Source: Clostridia bacterium (lineage in GTDB: Bacteria > Bacillota_A > Clostridia > Oscillospirales > CAG-272). From it: a stretch of 64,000 nt of DNA. Where the stretch lies: NCBI GenBank assembly GCA_017462125.1, contig JAFTRQ010000133.1, positions 1-64,000 of the forward strand. Reading direction: 5' to 3'. Position numbers and translations under genes: made by a program. Below the pieces are notes generated by a model, which did no database searches, was not told the DNA's origin, and saw nothing but the letters and a program-made list of their open reading frames with translations. Below, one piece after another: positions 52,549 to 62,280 of this stretch (positions within the stretch are counted from its first letter, which is position 1; every line of letters starts with the position of its first letter).

Positions 52549-54633
52549 TTATACGTTAATATTGATGGTGCCGATCCTTGTGGGTATCTTCATCTTGATT
52601 CTGCCCGCCTTTTTGGGGATATGATGCTCGCCTACCGTGCCGTCATAAGAAACACCAAGCAGGTCCTCAATAAGAACGGTGATGGGAGCGCAAGCCCATG
52701 GATGACAGAAGCTTGTGTTGTCCTTCTTGTCCTTGCCCCAAGCCTCGATACAGGCGGTAGCGCCGTCTCGGATCATATTGTACCAGGAGTTTTCGTCCTC
52801 GCTTGTGATGAGGTCGTAAACGTATTCGTGCTTGCCAAGCCTGCAAAGGCCGCGCATCAGAAAATAGGACATATAAACGCCGCAGACCATCCCCTTATTC
52901 ATAAGATGCTCGGCAACGCTCTCCTCATATCCCGCGGGCACGAAGCCGTAGAAGGGGGCTAACATATTCGAGTGGAGAGAGGCGTGATCGCTGCCCTCGC
53001 AGTCAACGTAAACGCCAAGATCCTTGCGGAAGAATGCCTTGTTGAAGGCATCGGCGAGCTTTGCGCCCTTGTTAGCGTGAGGGATGCCGAGAATATCCTT
53101 GATCTCCTCCACGTTCAGCACGCTACCGACGTAAAATGCGTTCAGCACGTTGTGGGCGCCGTCTCCGATAGGCTTGGTGAGCGGGAAATCGTAGTTGTCG
53201 CGGAGGTTTCGCGGCCAATCCACAAGATTCCACTTGTCCTTGACTCCGTCAAGCAAGCCGTCCTCGCGGGCATACTCTCCGAAATGCTCCAGCATTCCCT
53301 CGGCAACGGGGAGCATGGATGCCAAAAACTCTTTGTTGCCCGTAAACTGATAATGGCGGAGGAGCAGAAGCGGAAATTGCAGGGAATAGTCGGCTATTTC
53401 TTGCATAAGCGCACCCGAAAGCACCGCCATAAGACCCTTGCAGATCTTGGTTGACCGTGCGTGATCAAGGATGCCCTTTTCAAGCATATAGACGTCGCCC
53501 GTCAGCCATAGGTGAGCACCCGAGGTGACGGTCATATCTCCCGCGTACTGCCCCTTTTCTCTTGAGGGGCAATCGACAAAGACCTCCTGAGAGCCGTATT
53601 TTACTCCGGTTTTGCAGAGATTGAATACCTGCTCAAGCACCTTGCTGTCGGCTTCGATGGTGCAGGCATTGTCGTCGAAGGTCATATGTCGCACTACAGC
53701 GACGAGATCTTCTATCTCCGCACTCTCGGACTCGGAAACGAGGGTAACGTAGCGAAATGCCTTGTAATCATACTGTTCCAGCGTGCTTTCGCCGTCGTCG
53801 AGTATCCATTTTTCGTCGTAGTGACAGTTTGCACGCATCATATAGCGTACCTTGTATTCGTTGTCGTCTATTTCTTCGCCGCAGAGGATGCGAATCCGGT
53901 CACCGCTGTGTCCCTTGGCTTTTATGCGCAGAGTTGCGGTGATCTCGGTGCCGAAGTCGTAAAAGATCGCACCCGAAGGGAGCTTTTCGGTCTTAACGGG
54001 CTTTTTCACGTAGACCTGAAGGGGCCTTGTGGGCGCGTCGGCGAATTCGATGTCATCGTGAGCCTTCAGAGCCGCTTTTTTGAACTCACCAAGGGGAATT
54101 CTGGAGTCGTAATGCTCGGTATATTGTACTCTCTCGCCGTAAAAGGAGGCGGGGAGATAATTTTCAATTTTAACGTATTCCCAGCTTTCGTCTGTGGAAA
54201 GAATGGCCTCACCTGTGGGATCGTAAAGGTCGGCGATAAGACCCATACGGAGGTCGCCGCTGATCCAGACGCGGTTGTTGAGCCCTTGATAGTAGACGTG
54301 AGCGGTGAATTCGTTTTCTCCGTCGCGAAGATAGTCGGTCACGTCGAATTCATTGTAATGATAGGACTCTATATAACCCGGTGTGGGACCTTGACCGATG
54401 AATGCGCCGTTCAAGTAATATTTTCCGTAATCGTCGGCGGAAATGCGGAGGACGTAGCGTCCTTCAACCTTTTTCACCGTGAATTTTCGGTTGAAAAGCA
54501 CGTGAAGATTCTTGGGGTCGTCGGGGCTTTCCTTGTAAAGAGCGGGGGAATGCTCCTTGTGATATACGTTTCTCGGAATATACTTCGAAAATTCGGGAGT
54601 ACAGATCCATTTACCGATGAATGTTGCTTTCAT
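52549..54633 (-). CDS. alpha-L-rhamnosidase, GH78 (second)
   Basis: A 694-residue GH78-type enzyme, shorter than the one at 43915 because it has fewer N-terminal beta domains. The start MKATFIGKWICTPEFSKY leads into the beta domain with YYLNGAFIGQGPTPGY. The catalytic barrel has FVDCPSREKGQYAGDM (about 350-365), GVKDKWNLVDWPRN and GATACIEAWGKDKKDN (about 625-640). No signal peptide. AAAGGA precedes the ATG at 54633. The longer frame to 54714 is not supported. It is followed 13 bp later by the TIM-barrel gene. Confidence 0.9.
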   Translation of the reverse strand: MKATFIGKWICTPEFSKYIPRNVYHKEHSPALYKESPDDPKNLHVLFNRKFTVKKVEGRYVLRISADDYGKYYLNGAFIGQGPTPGYIESYHYNEFDVTDYLRDGENEFTAHVYYQGLNNRVWISGDLRMGLIADLYDPTGEAILSTDESWEYVKIENYLPASFYGERVQYTEHYDSRIPLGEFKKAALKAHDDIEFADAPTRPLQVYVKKPVKTEKLPSGAIFYDFGTEITATLRIKAKGHSGDRIRILCGEEIDDNEYKVRYMMRANCHYDEKWILDDGESTLEQYDYKAFRYVTLVSESESAEIEDLVAVVRHMTFDDNACTIEADSKVLEQVFNLCKTGVKYGSQEVFVDCPSREKGQYAGDMTVTSGAHLWLTGDVYMLEKGILDHARSTKICKGLMAVLSGALMQEIADYSLQFPLLLLRHYQFTGNKEFLASMLPVAEGMLEHFGEYAREDGLLDGVKDKWNLVDWPRNLRDNYDFPLTKPIGDGAHNVLNAFYVGSVLNVEEIKDILGIPHANKGAKLADAFNKAFFRKDLGVYVDCEGSDHASLHSNMLAPFYGFVPAGYEESVAEHLMNKGMVCGVYMSYFLMRGLCRLGKHEYVYDLITSEDENSWYNMIRDGATACIEAWGKDKKDNTSFCHPWACAPITVLIEDLLGVSYDGTVGEHHIPKKAGRIKMKIPTRIGTININV

Positions 54634-54714
54634 ATTTGTGATTCCTTTCGCTTTGATTGGAATTTTAGTTGAATTGCGATTTAAAAAGTCTTTGTTGAGA
54701 GGGGGAACCCCCAC

Positions 54715-54905
54715 TTGTGTGTTCCCCCTCTGTCAAGCCCTCGGCTTGACATTCACCCCCTCGTGGCGCTTTCGAACGATAAGGAGTTTCGCCCTCTGCG
54801 GAGGGCGACCAACGCTCCGCGCGTTGGATCGGCGGTCGCTTTTGAAAAAGCTCGAGCAAAACTTTCGAAAAGACTCGCCACGGAGAGCCCCACAAATCAA
54901 AATTT
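54715..54905. repeat. structured spacer upstream of the second GH78
   Basis: Three consecutive hairpins: GTCAAGCC/GGCTTGAC (54732-54750), CGCCCTC/GAGGGCG (54791-54808) and CCAACGC/GCGTTGG (54810-54826). An AT-rich part follows. No coding sequence fits here. The style matches the spacers at 8.2 and 17.6 kb. Confidence 0.5.
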
Positions 54906-54923
54906 TAAGAATAACAGCAGAGA

Positions 54924-55688
54924 TTACGCCTCGTATCCTATGGATTTGAGGTAATCGAGGCTCATTTTTAGGCAATCGAAGGGATCGCGGTCAAAGCACT
55001 CGTCCTGCTCGACAAACGCAATTTCGGTTCCTGCCTCAACAGCCGCCGCGCAGATCTTTTCAAAATCCATAACACCGTAGCCTACGGGAGCGTAGCGGCG
55101 AGTGCCGTCGGAGAGAATTTCCATATCCTTCAAGTGGATGCGGGGGATTCTGCCCGAAAGGCGCTTGATCTCGCTCACTACGTCAACGTTTGCGAACTGA
55201 ACCCAATAGGTGTCGAGCGTTATTCCAAGATCTTCAGCGGGAAAACGGTTAAGGATGTAATCCATAATCGTCGTACCCTCCAGCGCGTCGTATTCAAACC
55301 AATGGTTGTGATACATCAGCTGTGAGCCAAGCTCCTTGATACGCTTCGATGCCTCTTCAAACTGATCGCAAAACTCCTTGACCCTATCCAGAGACTCGCG
55401 ATATTCGGGGGGCATCCAGCTGACGCCCATATACTTGCAGTTATATACGTTCTGATCCGCAACAAGCTTGTCGGGATTCTTAATTTTATCCATTGAGGGA
55501 TGAGTCAGCTCGCAGGTCAAGCCGTTTTTGTCGAGCTGCTCTTTCAGCCACAGGGGCTCGTAGGGGCAGACACCCGAAACCTGCACGGTCTTGTAGCCCA
55601 TATCGGCAACTCTTGCGAGGGAATTTGCAAAGCCGTCAAGAGTTTGATTGTATTTTGCAAGAGTGTAAAGCTGTGCACCGATTTTCAT
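54924..55688 (-). CDS. sugar phosphate isomerase/epimerase (AP-endonuclease-2 fold)
   Basis: A 254-residue TIM-barrel protein of the xylose-isomerase-like/IolE-type family. Typical features are the start KIGAQLYTL, the metal-site regions LGSQLMYHNHWFEY (about 122-135), GITLDTYWVQFANVD (about 165-180) and RIHLKDME (about 195-202), and the late FVEQDE (about 233). It probably isomerises or epimerises a sugar released by the glycosidases, or works with the adjacent oxidoreductase. The exact substrate is unknown. No signal peptide. AGGAGG precedes the ATG. Confidence 0.85.
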   Translation of the reverse strand: MKIGAQLYTLAKYNQTLDGFANSLARVADMGYKTVQVSGVCPYEPLWLKEQLDKNGLTCELTHPSMDKIKNPDKLVADQNVYNCKYMGVSWMPPEYRESLDRVKEFCDQFEEASKRIKELGSQLMYHNHWFEYDALEGTTIMDYILNRFPAEDLGITLDTYWVQFANVDVVSEIKRLSGRIPRIHLKDMEILSDGTRRYAPVGYGVMDFEKICAAAVEAGTEIAFVEQDECFDRDPFDCLKMSLDYLKSIGYEA

Positions 55689-55712
55689 AGTTTGGTCCTC
55701 CTGTTGCCCGAC

Positions 55713-56762
55713 TTATTTCGCAAACTCCGTGCCGATCTTTGCGTCCTCAAGCACCTTGACTACGTCCATAGCCTGCTCGCTTGTGATAGGATAGGGCTTG
55801 TTGTTTCTGTAAGCCTCGTAGAAGTAATCCCAGATCTCTTCGGTCTCGTGGGGATCTCTGGGCAGCTCGATGGTCTTCTCGATCCACGCGAGAGGTCCGT
55901 TGCTTCCGTAATCCGCGCCTTCCACGGGAGTTTCGGGGTTGGCCTTGATCTCGGGAAGCTCGACCTCGGGGTCGAGATATTTCATCGTGATGACGTTGCC
56001 TGTGCACATCAGCGTTCCGCGTGTTCCGTAGATCATATATTCGGGAACCTTCAAGGCTACGCCGCCGCTGATCTCAACGTCAACAAGTCTGCCGTTAACG
56101 CCCTTGAATACCAGCTTGATGTGGTCCTCTGCGTCGCCTACAGCGGCAACTCTCTTGATGTCGGCAAACATAGATTCGTACTTGCCGCCGCAGAAGCGGA
56201 GCGCGTGGTCGGCAATGTGGGGACCCCAATTGAGAAGCTGGCCGCCGCCAAATTCCTTGATGGTCTGCCAGTCGTCGCGGCGCTGATAGTTGTTGCGCGC
56301 GAGTCTGACCTCGTAAACAACGCCGAGAATGCCCGAGTCGATGATCTCGTTGATCTTCATAAAGCCTGCCTCAAAGCGGCGGTTATGACGCACGTAAACC
56401 TTGGGGCCGAGAGGCTGACTTCCCAGCGCAACGAGCTCCTTTGCTTCTTCATAGGTCTCGCAGAAGGGCTTTTCCACGAGGACGCTTTTGCCTGCAAGAA
56501 GCGCCATCTTGGCGTGCTTGTAGTGGTCGCAGGAGCGGGTGGCGATGTCGACCACCTCAACCTCGGGGTCTGCAATCAGATCCTCAATTTTGTCATAGGT
56601 GCGACAACCGAATATCTTGTTGAATTTCTCATATCTCTCGGGAATCAGGTCGCAGGCGGCGACTACCTCATATTTGTCGGGGCGCGCCATCAGGCAGCTT
56701 CTGTGTACGCTCATTCCGATTCTTCCAAGTCCAACGACTCCGATTTTAATAGGCTTATTCAT
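55713..56762 (-). CDS. Gfo/Idh/MocA-family oxidoreductase
   Basis: A 349-residue NAD(P)-dependent sugar oxidoreductase. The Rossmann motif GVVGLGRIGMSVH (about 8-20) and the EKPFCETYEEAKELV segment (about 97-111) are typical. The C-terminal half is the substrate domain with GGGQLLNWGPHIADHALRF. Homologues oxidise or reduce sugars and inositols; this one sits beside an isomerase, a pairing common in catabolism of unusual sugars. The ATG at 56762 with GGAGG is preferred over the ATG at 56777, which overlaps its ribosome site. Confidence 0.9.
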   Translation of the reverse strand: MNKPIKIGVVGLGRIGMSVHRSCLMARPDKYEVVAACDLIPERYEKFNKIFGCRTYDKIEDLIADPEVEVVDIATRSCDHYKHAKMALLAGKSVLVEKPFCETYEEAKELVALGSQPLGPKVYVRHNRRFEAGFMKINEIIDSGILGVVYEVRLARNNYQRRDDWQTIKEFGGGQLLNWGPHIADHALRFCGGKYESMFADIKRVAAVGDAEDHIKLVFKGVNGRLVDVEISGGVALKVPEYMIYGTRGTLMCTGNVITMKYLDPEVELPEIKANPETPVEGADYGSNGPLAWIEKTIELPRDPHETEEIWDYFYEAYRNNKPYPITSEQAMDVVKVLEDAKIGTEFAK

Positions 56763-56805
56763 AACAAAATCCTCCATATGGTTGAAAAATAAATTAATTG
56801 TTTAA

Positions 56806-59800
56806 TTATTGCTCTTCGCTTGTAGAAATTACGATGCATCCCATACTCTGGGCATGGATAGTGAGATTGATCTCGGCGTACCCGTCGCGGATCTCCACCT
56901 TGAGGGGCTCGTCGTTCCAAGCATCGTAATATTTCGCGCCCTCTGTGTGTTTCACACGCAGAATTTTGCCGCGATAGGTGGTGTAGGCGCGGTTATAGAC
57001 CGTATAGACCTCGCGACCCTTGCCGGGAAAGCGATTTGCGCAGATGGCGGGGGAGAGGGTGTCGATCATGGTCTCGGGAGTGTCCGATGAGAAGCAATCT
57101 GCGTATTTTTTCTTTAATCCGAACGCCTTGCAGATGAATTCGTGTCCCGCCGATTCCTCAAGATCCCAAAGGGAATCGTAGATCGCCTCGCCGTTGAAGA
57201 AGGTGAACTTTTGGGGATGCCAGGAGAGGTTTCGCATCGCCATGGGCAGATTCAGCTGCACGATCTTTGGAAATGCGAAGCGGTAGATATCGGTCAGTAC
57301 ACGGCTGTAACTATCGTCACCGTCATTTGCTTGCCAAGCTGTTTCGATCATATCCACCACCGTGTCGATGATCGAATAGGAAATGTTACAGTCGATGTAT
57401 CTTGCGTTAACGTCCACAGCCGCGTATTCGCCGTAAAGCACCACGTCATGGGGCATTACGTCTTTCAGGCGCGAGATGAAGTTGCGGTCGGTCTTCAACA
57501 GATTCGACGGCACCTCGTGTGCGTGATGCTTTCCGTAGCAACGGTTTTCAATACGCAGGCTGAACTCGTCCACGTAAAGGATCGGAACCTTCAATTCGGA
57601 GTAAACGCGAGGATACATCTGAATGGCAAATTCGCGCCAATCATCACTTGCGTGGCACATACGGAAGCTGTCGTCATGGATGCTGATGTTTTTGCCTCTT
57701 GCGGTCTCCACCATGAGATGCTTGAATTTTTCAAATTGCGGATAGAAGCTTGTCAGAAGAGTGGGGTGGAGATAGACCGAGGAGTAAACGCCCTTTTTCT
57801 CCATAAATTCGTGGAGCGCCGAGCGGAGATTTTCAAGTCCGCCGTAGTCGTCGTACTCGCTTTGACCGTAGTTGCCCCATTTTTGTGTAAATCTGCCGTC
57901 CGCCTTGAAGCGGTTTGCCCACGCCCACATATGGAGAATATCTGGGTAGTAGCCAGAGATCTCCTTCTGCTCCTCAAGGATGTCGAGATAGTTGAATTTA
58001 TCCTTGTCCTTTTCGTACCAGATAGGGAATCTGCAGAATTCCTCGCTCTCAAAGAAATCGGTTATTTCGGCAAGCAACCAGAAGCACTCTCTGTACCATT
58101 GCTTGTCCTGACAGTGATAGGGCTCATACCAGCTGTCGAGCCACTTTTTATAAATGCTGAAGGACTTGCGCCAATCTCCCTCGTGGGCGGTCAGCAGGGT
58201 GGGGGAGCAAATAAGGCTCTCGCCCGCGCCTATCTCGCCGTACATCTCGGGATACTCCACGTAAAGCTCGATGCGGTCATTCTTTTCAAGAGCGTATTTG
58301 CGGACCACAAGCTCACGCTCACGGGTGGTCAGAGCAAGACCGCCCTGTTGCGCCTTGCTGTAGATATCCATAAACTGCATCGGGAAGGAGGGAGCGGATT
58401 CTTCATAAATATATATCGTTCCGTTGCTGTCCACGTTCTGATATTTGGGAACAAAATACCAGCTGTCATCACGGTCAGCGAATTCCGCGCCCGATATGTA
58501 GGGAAAGACGATGCCTTGCTTCAAGGGCTTGTCGGTGGGATTGTGAACGTTGAGATTCCAAAGAATATCATGCTCGCCCTCAAAGGTGGCTGTTAGTTCA
58601 AATATCAAGTCCTCTGCTCGCAGCTTTACCGTTGCCCCGGTCTCGGTGACCTGACAACTTTCGGCTTCGAAGGGAGATCGCATTTCGTTGCCATGTCTTA
58701 TTTTTACGATCGAATCGGGCTTGAAGGTGAACTCGGGGGTGTATGCGTTCTCAAATCGGTCGAGATAAAGCCCCTTTGTGAGGTCGAAGCTCATAAGGAT
58801 CGCGCCGTTTTTCAAAGTCAGGCGGTGGTCTTCAAGGGTGATCTGCTTTTCGCTGTCGATCTTATGCTTCACCTTTTCGGGAAGAGAGGGGATCAACAAT
58901 TCAGGGAAGAGGCGGTCACAGGTTTCATTGACCGTCAATGCGACGAGAGACAGATCGTTGTCAAGGTGTCTGTTGCGGAAGATGACCTTTTCCACAGCAC
59001 TTCCGTTGGCGGGGATCGCATAAAGCGACAGGTCGCCGCACATTGCGTGCCTGCCACAGCTCAGATTCATCGGAAGGGAGAGGTCGCGTCTGCCGTCGGT
59101 GTAGACCGTCTCCACGGCGAAGTCTTCTACGTCGTCAAGCAACAGCGGCATCGTGACCTCGTTTCCGTATGAGCCGAGAATCGTGGTCTGGGTTGCGAAG
59201 CCGCAACGCTGGTATCTTCTGCCACCGATAGCCATCAGAAAGAAGATCTCGCTGATCTTTTTGCCGCCAAGCTCGATCACCGTTTCGCCGTCACGGCTGA
59301 CGGGTCGGCAAAGCCGCCTTTTTGCCTTTACACCGAAATTCTCGATGATCTCGTCGTTTTCGGCGGGTGGAGGGGGAGGCGCGATACAGTTTCGTTCACT
59401 TTGAGAAATCTGAAACGGAATATTGCGCAGATTGACGCGCTCGCTTGTAAAGAATCTGCCGCCGCCAAGGCGCACGTCGTAATCCTTTACGCGAAGGGTG
59501 CTGTTGAAGTGCTTTGAAATATCCACCGTCGAAAAATCTCTTGCGCTCTCGGTAACGTCACCGGCACAGTAGACGGGAAGCTCGTTCTCGGAGCAGGTAT
59601 AGAGATTATGTAAGGTAAAATCGATGCGCTTGCGCTTTCCTTGACAGAAGGTGAAGCGAATGCTTTCGTAGTCACCCTCGGGCATCTTGACTGCCACGGT
59701 GTAGCGTCTGCCGTCGCACAGCAGGTCATCGCAGGTGATAAGCGGAACCTTTTCACCGTTCTTGCCCAATGCGTTGATGCAGGGATGTCGGTGAATCGAG

Positions 59801-59988
59801 GGGCGGCGCCATCCCATGGTGCTGTATTCCATCACGAAATAGCCCTGCGACGCAAATTCTCCCTCTGCCAAAAGTGAATAGTCGGGCTTGTGAGGCGGCA
59901 TTGTGACCGTAAAGGTCAGCGCGCCTGCCTCGCTTTGTGCCACGTGTCCGCTATCGGATGTGTAGCGTAAGGATAAAAGGTCTTTCAT
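56806..59988 (-). CDS. DUF6259-like multidomain glycosidase
   Basis: A 1060-residue soluble protein. About 400 N-terminal residues form beta domains. A supersandwich-like region (about 440-610) contains NPTDKPLKQGIVFPYISGAEF-type sequence. A TIM-barrel-like part (about 650-950) contains YYPDILHMWAWANRF, VPILYVDEFSLRIENRC and DVVLYGEYAAVDVNARYID, with acidic residues at strand ends. A C-terminal beta domain follows. This order matches DUF6259-type proteins, whose enzymes are poorly characterised. No signal peptide. First gene of the minus-strand operon, divergent from an AraC regulator. Confidence 0.75.
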   Translation of the reverse strand: MKDLLSLRYTSDSGHVAQSEAGALTFTVTMPPHKPDYSLLAEGEFASQGYFVMEYSTMGWRRPSIHRHPCINALGKNGEKVPLITCDDLLCDGRRYTVAVKMPEGDYESIRFTFCQGKRKRIDFTLHNLYTCSENELPVYCAGDVTESARDFSTVDISKHFNSTLRVKDYDVRLGGGRFFTSERVNLRNIPFQISQSERNCIAPPPPPAENDEIIENFGVKAKRRLCRPVSRDGETVIELGGKKISEIFFLMAIGGRRYQRCGFATQTTILGSYGNEVTMPLLLDDVEDFAVETVYTDGRRDLSLPMNLSCGRHAMCGDLSLYAIPANGSAVEKVIFRNRHLDNDLSLVALTVNETCDRLFPELLIPSLPEKVKHKIDSEKQITLEDHRLTLKNGAILMSFDLTKGLYLDRFENAYTPEFTFKPDSIVKIRHGNEMRSPFEAESCQVTETGATVKLRAEDLIFELTATFEGEHDILWNLNVHNPTDKPLKQGIVFPYISGAEFADRDDSWYFVPKYQNVDSNGTIYIYEESAPSFPMQFMDIYSKAQQGGLALTTRERELVVRKYALEKNDRIELYVEYPEMYGEIGAGESLICSPTLLTAHEGDWRKSFSIYKKWLDSWYEPYHCQDKQWYRECFWLLAEITDFFESEEFCRFPIWYEKDKDKFNYLDILEEQKEISGYYPDILHMWAWANRFKADGRFTQKWGNYGQSEYDDYGGLENLRSALHEFMEKKGVYSSVYLHPTLLTSFYPQFEKFKHLMVETARGKNISIHDDSFRMCHASDDWREFAIQMYPRVYSELKVPILYVDEFSLRIENRCYGKHHAHEVPSNLLKTDRNFISRLKDVMPHDVVLYGEYAAVDVNARYIDCNISYSIIDTVVDMIETAWQANDGDDSYSRVLTDIYRFAFPKIVQLNLPMAMRNLSWHPQKFTFFNGEAIYDSLWDLEESAGHEFICKAFGLKKKYADCFSSDTPETMIDTLSPAICANRFPGKGREVYTVYNRAYTTYRGKILRVKHTEGAKYYDAWNDEPLKVEIRDGYAEINLTIHAQSMGCIVISTSEEQ

Positions 59989-60119
59989 ACAGTAGATTCC
60001 TTTCTTGTGTGCATTTGCGAGTTTTGTAGGTTTTAAATAAATAAATGTAGAAAAACCGATTCTGGTTTTATTATAGCAAAGTAATTATTTTTTGCAAATT
60101 GCTAATTTTATTAAAAGTA

Positions 60120-60148
60120 TTGCATTTTCTACTTTTATATGTTATACT
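60120..60148 (+). promoter_or_regulatory. promoter of the AraC gene at 60173
   Basis: TTGCAT (60120-60125) and TATACT (60143-60148) with a 17-bp spacer, the same pair as the rimM promoter. Confidence 0.8.
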
Positions 60149-60172
60149 GTATGAAAACGGGGAGGTGAGAGT

Positions 60173-61003
60173 ATGATTCGATACACGAATTTGGATGCGA
60201 ACGCACAAAATATGATAAATTGCGGCCACAGCGTGCAGGAAAAGCCGTTGGATAATGTTTGGCAGTATGACAGGCATTTTCACGAGAGCTGTGAGATCCT
60301 TTTGCTGATCAAGGGTGACGTGCATTACAGCGTAGACGGTAACAGCTATGCCCTTAAGCCTTACGATATCGTTCTGATCCCTCCGTCCACGTATCATTTT
60401 GCCATCCCGATGTCAAACGAGGATTATGAAAACTACGTGATCAATATAAAGCCCCCGTTTGTAGGCAATAAGCGGCTTCAAAGCCTTTTTTCGCCACCCT
60501 ATATCATCAACATCTCGGGCGACAGTATGCTTCGCAGAATGTTTTCGTTGCTTGACTTTTATTTTGAAAACTTTTCGGAGGCAGACTTCAAGGAGGCCAG
60601 CGAGCATCTGATCGGCGAGATTCTGATATGCCTCTCTTACAAGCAAAAGGAAGAGGCGGATATAAATCTTGCGTCGGGTGCAAATCTGCTGATCAGCAGG
60701 ATCACGGCGTATATTTCCGATAACCTTGACAAAGAACTGAATGCCGACGTTATCGCAAAGCATATGAATTTTTCGCGCTCGTACGTGCAGAATCTCTTTT
60801 CCGAGGTAATGGGTATCGGACTGAAGCAGTACGTCAATCAGAAAAAGATCTACGCAGCCCATGCCGATATTCAGAACGGTCTCTCGCCCAACGAGGCGGC
60901 GCGAAAATACTGCTTTGAGGATTATTCGAGCTTTTTCCGTCAGTATAAAAAGATTCTGGGCGTTTCCCCAAAGGACGGAAGAGGACAGGGCTCGGGGCTT
61001 TGA
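60173..61003 (+). CDS. AraC-family regulator
   Basis: A 276-residue regulator with an N-terminal cupin domain (HFHESCEILLLIKGDVHYS, about 35-53; DIVLIPPSTYHF) and a C-terminal double helix-turn-helix (LNADVIAKHMNFSRSYVQNL, about 189; NEAARKYCFEDYSSFFRQY, about 240). GGGAGG precedes the ATG. It is divergent from the DUF6259-oxidoreductase-isomerase-GH78 operon and upstream of the anSME-sulfatase pair, so it could control both. Confidence 0.9.
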   Translation: MIRYTNLDANAQNMINCGHSVQEKPLDNVWQYDRHFHESCEILLLIKGDVHYSVDGNSYALKPYDIVLIPPSTYHFAIPMSNEDYENYVINIKPPFVGNKRLQSLFSPPYIINISGDSMLRRMFSLLDFYFENFSEADFKEASEHLIGEILICLSYKQKEEADINLASGANLLISRITAYISDNLDKELNADVIAKHMNFSRSYVQNLFSEVMGIGLKQYVNQKKIYAAHADIQNGLSPNEAARKYCFEDYSSFFRQYKKILGVSPKDGRGQGSGL

Positions 61004-61081
61004 GCCTTATAATTCGTTGCGGATAAAGCAGTTAGCGTGACGCTTATTCAAACCGATTGGTATTTAGCCGCTTCACGCGCA

Positions 61082-61134
61082 ATTTTTGCCCGCTCGGCAA
61101 AAATCGGTTATTATATGCGCCGCCGTAAGGCGGC
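61082..61134 (+). promoter_or_regulatory. tandem hairpins in front of the anSME ribosome site
   Basis: ATTTTTGCC/GGCAAAAAT (61082-61104) and GCCGCC-GTAA-GGCGGC (61119-61134). The second, with a GNRA-type loop, ends a few bases before the Shine-Dalgarno GGAG. Neither has a T-run, so translational rather than transcriptional control is suggested. Confidence 0.5.
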
Positions 61135-61148
61135 AGAATGGAGATCAT

Positions 61149-62267
61149 ATGCCCCCTTTGAATATACTGATCAAGCCGGCATCGTCGCTTTGCAATATGC
61201 GTTGCAAATATTGCTTTTACAAGGACGTGTCGGAGAGCAGAGAGCATCGCTCAATGGGCGTGATGAGCCTTGACACGCTTGAGACGGTTGTTAAGCGTAC
61301 CTTTGAATACGCCACCGATTTCGTAGGCTTTGCCTTTCAGGGCGGTGAGCCAACGTTGGTTGGACTCGACTTCTACAGAGAGCTGATCCTGCTTCAGCGC
61401 AAATATAATACGAAAAGGATCAAGATTACCAATTCCATACAGACCAACGGATATATCATCGACGGCGAATGGGCTCGGTTCTTTGCCGAAAACGGATTTT
61501 TGGTGGGTCTTTCCACGGATGGCACCAAGGAAGCCCACGATTCGCTCCGTGTGGATGGGGACGGTAAGGGCACCTTTGACCGCGTTGTAAAGGCGGCTGA
61601 AATTTTGCAGAAACACGGCGCGGAGTTCAATATCCTCTGCGTGGTGAACAATTTTGTGGCAAGACATCCCAAAAAGGTCTACGATCAATTAAAAAAGTAC
61701 AAATACATTCAGTTTATCGCCTGTCTTGATTCCCTTGAGGGTGAAAAAACCGAATTTTCACTGTCGGAGGAGCGCTACGCAAGCTTTCTTGTGCAGACCT
61801 TTGCTCTTTATTACGCCGATTTTATGAGCGGAAAATACGTCAGCATCCGCAATTTTGACAATTATATCAGCATCCTGTTGGGCAGACCTCCCGAAAGCTG
61901 TGCTATGAACGGCTTCTGCACCTGCTATTGCGTTGTGGAGGGTGACGGCAGCGTTTACCCCTGCGATTTTTACGTGCTGGATCGGTGGAGGCTTGGTAAC
62001 GTGCGCGAAAACGGATTTGGCGAAATGATCGCCTCGGAAACGGCGAAAAAATTCGTGGAGAAGTCCTTTTTTGTCCGTGAGGAATGTAAGAATTGCCGAT
62101 ATTATAAGCTTTGCCGCGGCGGATGCAGGCGGGAAAGAGAGCCGTTTGAGGATGGGTTGCCCTCCTTGAACAAGCATTGCGCGGCATACAAGGCACTTTT
62201 CGATGCCTGTCTTGAGCCGATGCTTGAGATGGCAAGAAGGATCGGAGCGGGATATGCTCCGCGTTGA
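61149..62267 (+). CDS. anaerobic sulfatase-maturating enzyme (radical SAM)
   Basis: A 372-residue radical SAM enzyme of the anSME type, which converts a Cys or Ser of a sulfatase to formylglycine. The CxxxCxxC cluster motif is CNMRCKYC (Cys15, Cys19, Cys22), followed by FAFQGGEPTL. The SPASM-like C-terminus supplies further cysteines (CAMNGFCTCYC, CKNCRYYKLCRGGC). The ATG at 61149 is preceded by GGAG. The sulfatase gene starts 13 bp after its stop, which strongly supports its role. Confidence 0.93.
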   Translation: MPPLNILIKPASSLCNMRCKYCFYKDVSESREHRSMGVMSLDTLETVVKRTFEYATDFVGFAFQGGEPTLVGLDFYRELILLQRKYNTKRIKITNSIQTNGYIIDGEWARFFAENGFLVGLSTDGTKEAHDSLRVDGDGKGTFDRVVKAAEILQKHGAEFNILCVVNNFVARHPKKVYDQLKKYKYIQFIACLDSLEGEKTEFSLSEERYASFLVQTFALYYADFMSGKYVSIRNFDNYISILLGRPPESCAMNGFCTCYCVVEGDGSVYPCDFYVLDRWRLGNVRENGFGEMIASETAKKFVEKSFFVREECKNCRYYKLCRGGCRREREPFEDGLPSLNKHCAAYKALFDACLEPMLEMARRIGAGYAPR

Positions 62268-62280
62268 GAAAGGAAAGCTT

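Noticed and set aside
57142..58596. 484-codon open frame antisense to the DUF6259-like gene
   Set aside because: A shadow of the real gene caused by its codon bias; no ribosome site or family match.
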